DNA of 64,000 bases, from NCBI RefSeq assembly GCF_050947335.1, contig NW_027473327.1:2232001-2296000 (forward strand), read 5' to 3'. Positions 15,071 through 27,040 of the stretch are shown here, in pieces (position 1 is the first letter of the stretch; the number at the start of each line of letters is the position of its first letter). The stretch comes from Megachile rotundata (Eukaryota; Arthropoda; Insecta; Hymenoptera; Megachilidae). The position numbers were made by a program, and so were the translations under genes. The notes beneath the pieces are model-generated. The model was not told the origin of the DNA, searched no databases, and was given only the letters and a program-made list of their open reading frames with translations.

Positions 15071-17573
15071 GTGATATTATGATTGTGATAGTATGACTGT
15101 GATTGTATGACTGTGATTGTATGATTGTGATGGTATGATTGTGATTGTATGATTGCGATAGTATGATTGTGATTGTATGATTGTGATTGTATGATTGTGA
15201 CTGTATGATTGTGATTGTATGATTGTGATTGCGTGATTGTGATTGTATGATTGCGATTGTATGATTGCGATTGTACGATTGTGATTGTATGATTGTGATT
15301 GTATGATTGTGATTGTATGACTGTGATTGTATGATTGTGATTGTATGATCGTGATTGTATGATTAGGATTGTGTGATTGTGATAGTGTGATTGTGATTGT
15401 ATGATTGTGATGGTATGATTGTGATTGTCTGATTGTGGTTGTATGATTGTGATTGTATGATTGTGATTGTATGATTGTGATTGTATGACTGTGATTGTAT
15501 GATTGTGATTGTGTGATTGCGATTGTATGATTGCGATTGTATGATTGTGATTGTATGATTGTGATTGTATGATTGTGATTGTATGACTGTGATTGTATGA
15601 TTGTGATTGTATGATTGTGATTGTATGATTAGGATTGTGTGATTGTGATAGTATGATTGTGATTGTATGATTGTGATTGTATGATTGTGATTGTATGATT
15701 GTGATTGTATGATTGTGATTGTATGATTGTGATTGTATGATTGTGATTGTATGATTGTGATTGTATGATTGTGATTGTATGATTGTGATTGTATGATTGT
15801 GATTGTATGACTGTGATTGTATGATTGTGATTGTATGATTGTGATTGTATGATTGTGATTGTATGATTAGGATTGTATGATTGTGATAGTATGATTGTGA
15901 TTGTATGATTGTGATTGTATGATTGTGATTGTATGATTGTGATTGTATGATTGTGATTGTATGATTGTATTTGGGAGATTGTATTTTGGAGATTGTAATT
16001 GTATGATTGCGATTGTATGATTGTGATTGTATGATTGTGATTGTATGATTGTGATCGATTGATTGTGATCGTATGATTGTGATTGTATGATTGTGATTGT
16101 ATGGTTGTGATTGTATGATTGTGATTGTATGATTGTAATTGTATGACTGTGATTGTATGATTGTGATTGTGCGATTGTGATTGTACGATTGTGATTGTAC
16201 GATTGTGATTGTATGATTGTGATTGTATGATTATGATTGTATGATTGAGATAGTATGATTGTGATTGTAAGATTGTGATTGCATGACTGTGATTGTATGA
16301 TTGTGATTGTATGATTGTGATTGTATGATTAGGATTGTATGATTGTGATAGTATGATTGTGATTGTATGATTGTGATTGTATGATTGTGATTGTATGATT
16401 GTATTTGGGAGATTGTATTTTGGAGATTGTAATTGTATGATTGCGGTTGTATGATTGTGATTGTATGATTGTGATTGTATGATTGTGATCGATTGATTGT
16501 GATCGTATGATTGTGATTGTATGATTGTGATTGTATGGTTGTGATTGTATGATTGTGATTGTATGATTGTAATTGTATGATTATGATTGTATGATTGTGA
16601 TTGTATGATTGTATTTGGGAGATTGTATATTGGAGATTGTAATTGTATGATTGCGATTGTATGATTGTGATTGTATGATTGTGATTGTATGATTGTGATT
16701 GTATGATTGTGATTGTATGACTGTGATTGTATGATTGTGATTGTGCGATTGCGATTGTACGATTGTGATTGTACGATTGTGATTGTATGATTGTGATTGT
16801 ATGATTATGATTGTATGATTGTGATAGTATGATTGTGGTTGTAAGATTGTGATTGCATGACTGTGATTGTATGATTGTGATTGTATGATTTTGATTGTAT
16901 GATTAGGATTGTATGATTGTGATAGTATGATTGTGATTGTATGATTGTGATTGTATGATTGTGATTGTATGATTGTGATTGTATGATTGTATTTGGGAGA
17001 TTGTATTTTGGAGATTGTAATTGTATGATTGCGATTGTATGATTGTGATTGTATGATTGTGATTGTATGATTGTGATCGATTGATTGTGATCGTATGATT
17101 GTGATTGTATGATTGTGATTGTATGGTTGTGATTGTATGATTGTGATTGTATGATTGTAATTGTATGATTATGATTGTATGATTGTGATTGTATGATTGT
17201 GATGGTTTGATTGTGATTGTATGATTCCGATATTATGATTGTGATTGTATGATTGTGATTGTATGATTGTGGTTGTATGATTGTGATTGTATGATTGTAT
17301 TTGGGAGATTGTGATTGTATGATTGCGATTGTATGATTGTGATTGCGTGATTGTGATTGTATGATTGCGATTGTATGATTGTGATCGTATGGTTGTGATT
17401 GTATGATTGTGATGGTATGATTGTGATTGTATGATTGCGATAGTATGATTGTGATTGTATGATTGTGATTGTATGATTGTGACTGTATGATTGTGATTGT
17501 ATGATTGTGATTGCGTGATTGTGATTGTATGATTGCGATTGTATGATTGTGATTGTATGATTGTGATTGTATG
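14729..17573 (+). repeat. Higher-order block P1, right copy
   Basis: This is the copy of 1-2845 at an offset of 14,728 to 14,742 bp. It overlaps the second copy of P5 and the left copy of P6. The same DNA has therefore taken part in several separate amplification events. Confidence 0.92.
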
Positions 17574-18645
17574 ATTGTGATAGTATGATTGTGATAGTAT
17601 GACTGTGATTGTATGACTGTGATTGTATGGTTGTGATTGTATGATTGTGATTGTCTGGTTGTGGTTGTATGATTGTGATTGTATGATTGTGATTGTATGA
17701 TTGTCATTGCATGATTATGATTGTATGATTGTGATTGCATGATTGTGATTGTATGATTGAGATTGCATGATTTTGTATGTATGATTGTGATTGTATGATT
17801 GTGATTGTATGACTGTGATTGTATGATTGTGATTGTGCGATTGTGATTGTACGATTGTGATTGTACGATTGTGATTGTATGATTGTGATTGTATGATTAT
17901 AATAGAACGATTGTGATTGCATGATTGTGATTGTATGATTGTGATTGTATGATTGTGATTGTATGATTGTGATTGCGTGATTGTGATTGTATGATTGGTA
18001 TTGTATGATTGTGATTGTATGATTGTGATTGTATGATTGTGATTGTATGATTGTGATATTATGATTGTGATAGTATGACTGTGATTGTATGACTGTGATT
18101 GTATGATTGTGATTGTATGATTGTGATTGTCTGATTGTGGTTGTATGATTGTGATTGTATGATTGTGATCCTATGATTGTGATTGTATGATTATGATTGT
18201 ATGATTGTGATTGCATGCTTGTGATTGTATGATTGTGATAATATGATTGCGAATGTATGATTGGGATTGTATGTCTGTGATTGTATGATTGTGATTGTAT
18301 GATTGTGATTGTATGATTGTGATTGTATGGTTGTGATTGTATGATTGTGATGGTATGATTGTGATTGTATGATTGTGATTGTATGATTGTGATAGTATGA
18401 TTGTGATTGTATGATTGTGATTGCGTGATTGTGATTGTAAGATTGCAATTGTATGATTGTGATTGTATAATTGTGATTGTATGATTGTGATAGTATGATT
18501 GTGATTGTATGATTGTGATTGTATGATTGTGATTGTATGATTGTGATAGTATGATTGTGATTGTATGATTGTGATTGCGTGATTGTGATTGTATGATTGG
18601 GATTGTATGATTGTGATTGTATGATTGTGATTGTATGATTGTGAT
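16171..18645 (+). repeat. Higher-order block P5, second copy
   Basis: This is the copy of 12797-15070. It retains the GCG and ACG units at about 17838-17880 that the first copy lacks, and it leads into three successive GGGAGATTGT units at 18650-18700. Confidence 0.87.
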
Positions 18646-19780
18646 TGTATGATTGTATTTGGGAGATTGTATTTGGGAGATTGTATTTGGGAGATTGTAA
18701 TTGTATGATTGCGATTGTATGATTGAGATTGTATGATTGTGATTGTATGATTGTGATTGTATGATTGTGATAGTATGATTGTGATTGTGTGATTGTGATT
18801 GTATGACTGTGATTGTATGATTGTGATTGTATGATCGTGATTGCATGATTGTGATAGTATGATTGTGATTGTGTGATTGTGATTGTATGATTGTGATTGT
18901 ATGATTGTGATTGTATGATTGCGATTGTATGATTGTGATTGTATGATTGTGATTGTATGATTCTGATTGTATGATTGTAATTGTATGATTATGATTGTAT
19001 GGTTGTGATTGTATGATTGTGATGGTTTGATTGTGATTGTATGATTGCGATATTATGATTGTGATTGTATGATTGTGATTGTGTGATTGTGATATTATGA
19101 TTGTGATAGTATGACTGTGATTGTATGACTGTGATTGTATGATTGTGATTGTATGATTGTGATTGTATGATTGTGATTGTATGATTGTGATTGTATGATT
19201 GTGATTGTATGATTGCATTTGGGAGATGGTATTTTGGAGATTGTAATTGTATGATTGCGATTGTGTGATTGTGATTGCATGATTGTGATTGTATGATTGA
19301 GATTGCATGATTTTGTATGTATGATTGTGATTGTATGATTGTGATTGTATGATTGTGATTGTAAGATTGTGATTGTATGATTGTGATTGTATGATTGTGA
19401 TAGTATGATTGTGATTGTATGATTGTGATTGTATGACTGTGAGTGTATGATTGTTACTGTATGATTGTGATTGTATGAATGTGATTGTATGATTGCATTT
19501 GGGATATTGTATTTTGGAGATTGTAATTGTATGACTGCGATTGTGTGATTGTGATTGTATGATTGTGATTGTATGATTGTGATTGTATGATTGTGATTGT
19601 ATGATTGTGATTGTATGATTCTGATTGTATGATTGTAATTGTATGATTATGATTGTATGATTGTGATTGTATGATTGTGATGGTTTGATTGTGATTGTAT
19701 GATTGCGATATTATGATTGTGATTGTATGATTGTGATTGTATGATAGCGATTGTATGATTGTGATTGTATGATTATGATT

Positions 19781-19793
19781 GTAGATTGTGATT
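19781..19793 (+). repeat. Phase-shifting 13-bp unit (first of 13 copies)
   Basis: Here GTATGATTG becomes GTAGATTG: T2 of the unit is lost, giving AGATTGTGATTGT. The same lesion in the same context (after ATGATAGCG and GATTATGATT, before ATGGTTGTGATTGAATG) begins at 19781, 22272, 25561, 30530, 35635, 42900, 45549, 47550, 51763, 52826, 53973, 58186 and 60047. It is the only non-14-bp length change I found. Coordinates mark GTAG and the bases after it. Confidence 0.95.
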
Positions 19794-20462
19794 GTATGAT
19801 TATGATTGTATGGTTGTGATTGAATGATTGTGATGGTATGATTGCGATTGTATGATTGCGATAGTATGATTGTGATTGTATGATTGTGATTGTATGATTG
19901 TGATTGCGTGATTGTGATTGTAAGATTGCAATTGTATGATTGTGATTGTATAATTGTGATTGTATGATTGTGATAGTATGATTGTGATTGTATGATTGTG
20001 ATTGTATGATTGTGATAGTATGATTGTGATTGTATGATTGTGATTGCGTGATTGTGATTGTATGATTGGGATTGTATGATTGTGATTGTATGATTGTGAT
20101 ATTATGATTGTGATAGTATGACTGTGATTGTATGACTGTGATTGTATGATTGTGATGGTATGATTGTGATTGTATGATTGCGATAGTATGATTGTGATTG
20201 TATGATTGTGATTGTATGATTGTGACTGTATGATTGTGATTGTATGATTGTGATTGCGTGATTGTGATTGTATGATTGCGATTGTATGATTGCGATTGTA
20301 TGATTGTGATTGTATGATTGTGATTGTATGATTGTGATTGTATGACTGTGATTGTATGATTGTGATTGTATGATCGTGATTGTATGATTAGGATTGTGTG
20401 ATTGTGATAGTGTGATTGTGATTGTATGATTGTGATTGTATGATTGTGATTGTCTGATTGTG

Positions 20463-23400
20463 GTTGTATGATTGTGATTGTATGATTGTGATTGTATGAT
20501 TGTGATTGTATGACTGTGATTGTATGATTGTGATTGTGTGATTGCGATTGTATGATTGCGATTGTATGATTGTGATTGTATGATTGTGATTGTATGATTG
20601 TGATTGTATGACTGTGATTGTATGATTGTGATTGTATGATTGTGATTGTATGATTAGGATTGTGTGATTGTGATAGTATGATTGTGATTGTATGATTGTG
20701 ATTGTATGATTGTGATTGTATGATTGTGATTGTATGATTGTGATTGTATGATTGTGATTGTATGATTGTGATTGTATGATTGTGATTGTATGATTGTGAT
20801 TGTATGATTGTGATTGTATGACTGTGATTGTATGATTGTGATTGTATGATTGTGATTGTATGATTGTGATTGTATGATTAGGATTGTATGATTGTGATAG
20901 TATGATTGTGATTGTATGATTGTGATTGTATGATTGTGATTGTATGATTGTGATTGTATGATTGTGATTGTATGATTGTATTTGGGAGATTGTATTTTGG
21001 AGATTGTAATTGTATGATTGCGATTGTATGATTGTGATTGTATGATTGTGATTGTATGATTGTGATCGATTGATTGTGATCGTATGATTGTGATTGTATG
21101 ATTGTGATTGTATGGTTGTGATTGTATGATTGTGATTGTATGATTGTGATTGTATGATTGTATTTGGGAGATTGTATTTGGGAGATTGTAATTGTATGAT
21201 TGCGATTGTATGATTGAGATTGTATGATTGTGATTGTATGATTGTGATTGTATGATTGTGATAGTATGATTGTGATTGTGTGATTGTGATTGTATGACTG
21301 TGATTGTATGATTGTGATTGTATGATCGTGATTGCATGATTGTGATAGTATGATTGTGATTGTGTGATTGTGATTGTATGATTGTGATTGTATGATTGTG
21401 ATTGTATGATTGTGATTGTATGATTGTGATTGTATGATTGTGATTGTATGATTCTGATTGTATGATTGTAATTGTATGATTATGATTGTATGATTGTGAT
21501 TGTATGATTGTGATGGTTTGATTGTGATTGTATGATTGCGATATTATGATTGTGATTGTATGATTGTGATTGTGTGATTGTGATATTATGATTGTGATAG
21601 TATGACTGTGATTGTATGACTGTGATTGTATGATTGTGATTGTATGATTGTGATTGTATGATTGTGATTGTATGATTGTGATTGTATGATTGTGATTGTA
21701 TGATTGCATTTGGGAGATTGTATTTTGGAGATTGTAATTGTATGATTGCGATTGTGTGATTGTGATTGCATGATTGTGATTGTATGATTGAGATTGCATG
21801 ATTTTGTATGTATGATTGTGATTGTATGATTGTGATTGTATGATTGTGATTGTAAGATTGTGATTGTATGATTGTGATTGTATGATTGTGATAGTATGAT
21901 TGTGATTGTATGATTGTGATTGTATGACTGTGAGTGTATGATTGTTACTGTATGATTGTGATTGTATGAATGTGATTGTATGATTGCATTTGGGATATTG
22001 TATTTTGGAGATTGTAATTGTATGACTGCGATTGTGTGATTGTGATTGTATGATTGTGATTGTATGATTGTGATTGTATGATTGTGATTGTATGATTGTG
22101 ATTGTATGATTCTGATTGCATGATTGTAATTGTATGATTATGATTGTATGATTGTGATTGTATGATTGTGATGGTTTGATTGTGATTGTATGATTGCGAT
22201 ATTATGATTGTGATTGTATGATTGTGATTGTATGATAGCGATTGTATGATTGTGATTGTATGATTATGATTGTAGATTGTGATTGTATGATTATGATTGT
22301 ATGGTTGTGATTGAATGATTGTGATGGTATGATTGCGATTGTATGATTGCGATAGTATGATTGTGATTGTATGATTGTGATTGTATGATTGTGATTGCGT
22401 GATTGTGATTGTAAGATTGCAATTGTATGATTGTGATTGTATAATTGTGATTGTATGATTGTGATAGTATGATTGTGATTGTATGATTGTGATTGTATGA
22501 TTGTGATAGTATGATTGTGATTGTATGATTGTGATTGCGTGATTGTGATTGTATGATTGGGATTGTATGATTGTGATTGTATGATTGTGATTGTATGATT
22601 GTGATATTATGATTGTGATAGTATGACTGTGATTGTATGACTGTGATTGTATGATTGTGATGGTATGATTGTGATTGTATGATTGCGATAGTATGATTGT
22701 GATTGTATGATTGTGATTGTATCATTGTGACTGTATGATTGTGATTGTATGATTGTGATTGCGTGATTGTGATTGTATGATTGCGATTGTATGATTGCGA
22801 TTGTATGATTGTGATTGTATGATTGTGATTGTATGATTGTGATTGTATGACTGTGATTGTATGATTGTGATTGTATGATCGTGATTGTATGATTAGGATT
22901 GTGTGATTGTGATAGTGTGATTGTGATTGTATGATTGTGATTGTATGATTGTGATTGTCTGATTGTGGTTGTATGATTGTGATTGTATGATTGTGATTGT
23001 ATGATTGTGATTGTATGACTGTGATTGTATGATTGTGATTGTGTGATTGCGATTGTATGATTGCGATTGTATGATTGTGATTGTATGATTGTGATTGTAT
23101 GATTGTGATTGTATTACTGTGATTGTATGATTGTGATTGTATGATTGTGATTGTATGATTAGGATTGTGTGATTGTGATAGTATGATTGTGATTGTATGA
23201 TTGTGATTGTATGATTGTGATTGTATGATTGTGATTGTATGATTGTGATTGTATGATTGTGATTGTATGATTGTGATTGTATGATTGTGATTGTATGATT
23301 GTGATTGTATGATTGTGATTGTATGACTGTGATTGTATGATTGTGATTGTATGATTGTGATTGTATGATTGTGATTGTATGATTAGGATTGTATGATTGT

Positions 23401-23751
23401 GATAGTATGATTGTGATTGTATGATTGTGATTGTATGATTGTGATTGTATGATTGTGATTGTATGATTGTGATTGTATGATTGTATTTGGGAGATTGTAT
23501 TTTGGAGATTGTAATTGTATGATTGCGATTGTATGATTGTGATTGTATGATTGTGATTGTATGATTGTGATCGATTGATTGTGATCGTATGATTGTGATT
23601 GTATGATTGTGATTGTATGATTGTGATTGTATGGTTGTGATTGTATGATTGTGATTGTATGATTGTAATTGTATGACTGTGATTGTATGATTGTGATTGT
23701 GCGATTGTGATTGTACGATTGTGATTGTACGATTGTGATTGTATGATTGTG
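20463..23751 (+). repeat. 3,289-bp tandem duplication, unit 1
   Basis: This is followed immediately by a nearly identical copy, 23752-27040. Markers at a fixed offset of 3,289 bp include GACTG (20512 and 23801), TTAGG (20654 and 23943), GCATTTGGGATATT (21986 and 25275), the 13-bp unit (22272 and 25561) and GATCGATT (23569 and 26858). Identity runs on to about 27048, so the exact breakpoint is ambiguous by a few bases. The length is 235 units minus 1 bp, because one 13-bp unit is included. Confidence 0.96.
22970..23665 (+). repeat. Nested duplication (784-bp offset), copy 1
   Basis: This matches 23754-24437. TTAGG at 23159 and 23943 and GATCGATT at 23569 and 24353 both give 784 bp (56 units). 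After the second marker one unit is missing in copy 2. The duplication, plus one further unit, accounts for the difference between the 2,491-bp and 3,289-bp spacings of GCATTTGGGATATT (19495, 21986, 25275). Confidence 0.88.
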
Positions 23752-26700
23752 ATTGTATGATTGTGATTGTATGATTGTGATTGTATGATTGTGATTGTAT
23801 GACTGTGATTGTATGATTGTGATTGTGTGATTGCGATTGTATGATTGCGATTGTATGATTGTGATTGTATGATTGTGATTGTATGATTGTGATTGTATGA
23901 CTGTGATTGTATGATTGTGATTGTATGATTGTGATTGTATGATTAGGATTGTGTGATTGTGATAGTATGATTGTGATTGTATGATTGTGATTGTATGATT
24001 GTGATTGTATGATTGTGATTGTATGATTGTGATTGTATGATTGTGATTGTATGATTGTGATTGTATGATTGTGATTGTATGATTGTGATTGTATGATTGT
24101 GATTGTATGACTGTGATTGTATGATTGTGATTGTATGATTGTGATTGTATGATTGTGATTGTATGATTAGGATTGTATGATTGTGATAGTATGATTGTGA
24201 TTGTATGATTGTGATTGTATGATTGTGATTGTATGATTGTGATTGTATGATTGTGATTGTATGATTGTATTTGGGAGATTGTATTTTGGAGATTGTAATT
24301 GTATGATTGCGATTGTATGATTGTGATTGTATGATTGTGATTGTATGATTGTGATCGATTGATTGTGATCGTATGATTGTGATTGTATGATTGTGATTGT
24401 ATGGTTGTGATTGTATGATTGTGATTGTATGATTGTGATTGTATGATTGTATTTGGGAGATTGTATTTGGGAGATTGTAATTGTATGATTGCGATTGTAT
24501 GATTGAGATTGTATGATTGTGATTGTATGATTGTGATTGTATGATTGTGATAGTATGATTGTGATTGTGTGATTGTGATTGTATGACTGTGATTGTATGA
24601 TTGTGATTGTATGATCGTGATTGCATGATTGTGATAGTATGATTGTGATTGTGTGATTGTGATTGTATGATTGTGATTGTATGATTGTGATTGTATGATT
24701 GTGATTGTATGATTGTGATTGTATGATTGTGATTGTATGATTCTGATTGTATGATTGTAATTGTATGATTATGATTGTATGATTGTGATTGTATGATTGT
24801 GATGGTTTGATTGTGATTGTATGATTGCGATATTATGATTGTGATTGTATGATTGTGATTGTGTGATTGTGATATTATGATTGTGATAGTATGACTGTGA
24901 TTGTATGACTGTGATTGTATGATTGTGATTGTATGATTGTGATTGTATGATTGTGATTGTATGATTGTGATTGTATGATTGTGATTGTATGATTGCATTT
25001 GGGAGATTGTATTTTGGAGATTGTAACTGTATGATTGCGATTGTGTGATTGTGATTGCATGATTGTGATTGTATGATTGAGATTGCATGATTTTGTATGT
25101 GTGATTGTGATTGTATGATTGTGATTGTATGATTGTGATTGTAAGATTGTGATTGTATGATTGTGATTGTATGATTGTGATAGTATGATTGTGATTGTAT
25201 GATTGTGATTGTATGACTGTGAGTGTATGATTGTTACTGTATGATTGTGATTGTATGAATGTGATTGTATGATTGCATTTGGGATATTGTATTTTGGAGA
25301 TTGTAATTGTATGACTGCGATTGTGTGATTGTGATTGTATGATTGTGATTGTATGATTGTGATTGTATGATTGTGATTGTATGATTGTGATTGTATGATT
25401 CTGATTGCATGATTGTAATTGTATGATTATGATTGTATGATTGTGATTGTATGATTGTGATGGTTTGATTGTGATTGTATGATTGCGATATTATGATTGT
25501 GATTGTATGATTGTGATTGTATGATAGCGATTGTATGATTGTGATTGTATGATTATGATTGTAGATTGTGATTGTATGATTATGATTGTATGGTTGTGAT
25601 TGAATGATTGTGATGGTATGATTGCGATTGTATGATTGCGATAGTATGATTGTGATTGTATGATTGTGATTGTATGATTGTGATTGCGTGATTGTGATTG
25701 TAAGATTGCAATTGTATGATTGTGATTGTATAATTGTGATTGTATGATTGTGATAGTATGATTGTGATTGTATGATTGTGATTGTATGATTGTGATAGTA
25801 TGATTGTGATTGTATGATTGTGATTGCGTGATTGTGATTGTATGATTGGGATTGTATGATTGTGATTGTATGATTGTGATTGTATGATTGTGATATTATG
25901 ATTGTGATAGTATGACTGTGATTGTATGACTGTGATTGTATGATTGTGATGGTATGATTGTGATTGTATGATTGCGATAGTATGATTGTGATTGTATGAT
26001 TGTGATTGTATCATTGTGACTGTATGATTGTGATTGTATGATTGTGATTGCGTGATTGTGATTGTATGATTGCGATTGTATGATTGCGATTGTATGATTG
26101 TGATTGTATGATTGTGATTGTATGATTGTGATTGTATGACTGTGATTGTATGATTGTGATTGTATGATCGTGATTGTATGATTAGGATTGTGTGATTGTG
26201 ATAGTGTGATTGTGATTGTATGATTGTGATTGTATGATTGTGATTGTCTGATTGTGGTTGTATGATTGTGATTGTATGATTGTGATTGTATGATTGTGAT
26301 TGTATGACTGTGATTGTATGATTGTGATTGTGTGATTGCGATTGTATGATTGCGATTGTATGATTGTGATTGTATGATTGTGATTGTATGATTGTGATTG
26401 TATGACTGTGATTGTATGATTGTGATTGTATGATTGTGATTGTATGATTAGGATTGTGTGATTGTGATAGTATGATTGTGATTGTATGATTGTGATTGTA
26501 TGATTGTGATTGTATGATTGTGATTGTATGATTGTGATTGTATGATTGTGATTGTATGATTGTGATTGTATGATTGTGATTGTATGATTGTGATTGTATG
26601 ATTGTGATTGTATGACTGTGATTGTATGATTGTGATTGTATGATTGTGATTGTATGATTGTGATTGTATGATTAGGATTGTATGATTGTGATAGTATGAT

Positions 26701-27040
26701 TGTGATTGTATGATTGTGATTGTATGATTGTGATTGTATGATTGTGATTGTATGATTGTGATTGTATGATTGTATTTGGGAGATTGTATTTTGGAGATTG
26801 TAATTGTATGATTGCGATTGTATGATTGTGATTGTATGATTGTGATTGTATGATTGTGATCGATTGATTGTGATCGTATGATTGTGATTGTATGATTGTG
26901 ATTGTATGATTGTGATTGTATGGTTGTGATTGTATGATTGTGATTGTATGATTGTAATTGTATGACTGTGATTGTATGATTGTGATTGTGCGATTGTGAT
27001 TGTACGATTGTGATTGTACGATTGTGATTGTATGATTGTG
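23752..27040 (+). repeat. 3,289-bp tandem duplication, unit 2
   Basis: This is the second copy of 20463-23751. I noticed three substitutions by eye: T at 23115 against G at 26404, T at 21738 against C at 25027, and A at 21812 against G at 25101. Such low divergence makes this the youngest large duplication in the window. Confidence 0.96.
23754..24437 (+). repeat. Nested duplication (784-bp offset), copy 2
   Basis: This is the copy of 22970-23665. It starts just after the GCG and ACG units at 23701-23745, and it opens unit 2 of the 3,289-bp duplication. The large breakpoint and the nested one therefore coincide. Confidence 0.86.

Larger units (their letters stand above)
14836..19905 (+). repeat. 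Higher-order block P6, left copy (about 5 kb)
   Basis: This recurs at 25641-30654. Offsets are 10,819 bp at GTAAGATTGC (14881 and 25700) and GTCTG (15427 and 26246), 10,805 at AATAGAACG (17901 and 28706), 10,791 at GATCCTATG (18167 and 28958), 10,763 at GCATTTGGGATATT (19495 and 30258), and 10,749 at the 13-bp unit (19781 and 30530). All steps are multiples of 14. Small differences include GGTATTG against GGGATTG near 17998 and three against two GGGAG units near 18650. Confidence 0.92.

Noticed and set aside
17704..19308. 534-codon - strand open frame, longest of more than 50 similar frames (others at 6988-8514, 62516-63997, 48655-49806)
   Set aside because: The 14-bp consensus has no stop on the - strand in any phase, so long frames arise passively. 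Starts and stops are satellite variants. There is no non-repeat domain, codon bias, intron signal or fixed N or C terminus, and overlapping frames in other phases encode the same period.
20654..25088. Two nearly identical 381-codon frames 3,289 bp apart as a duplicated gene
   Set aside because: They are copies because the whole 3,289-bp block is duplicated, including parts outside the frames. Conservation is of the DNA block, not of a coding region.
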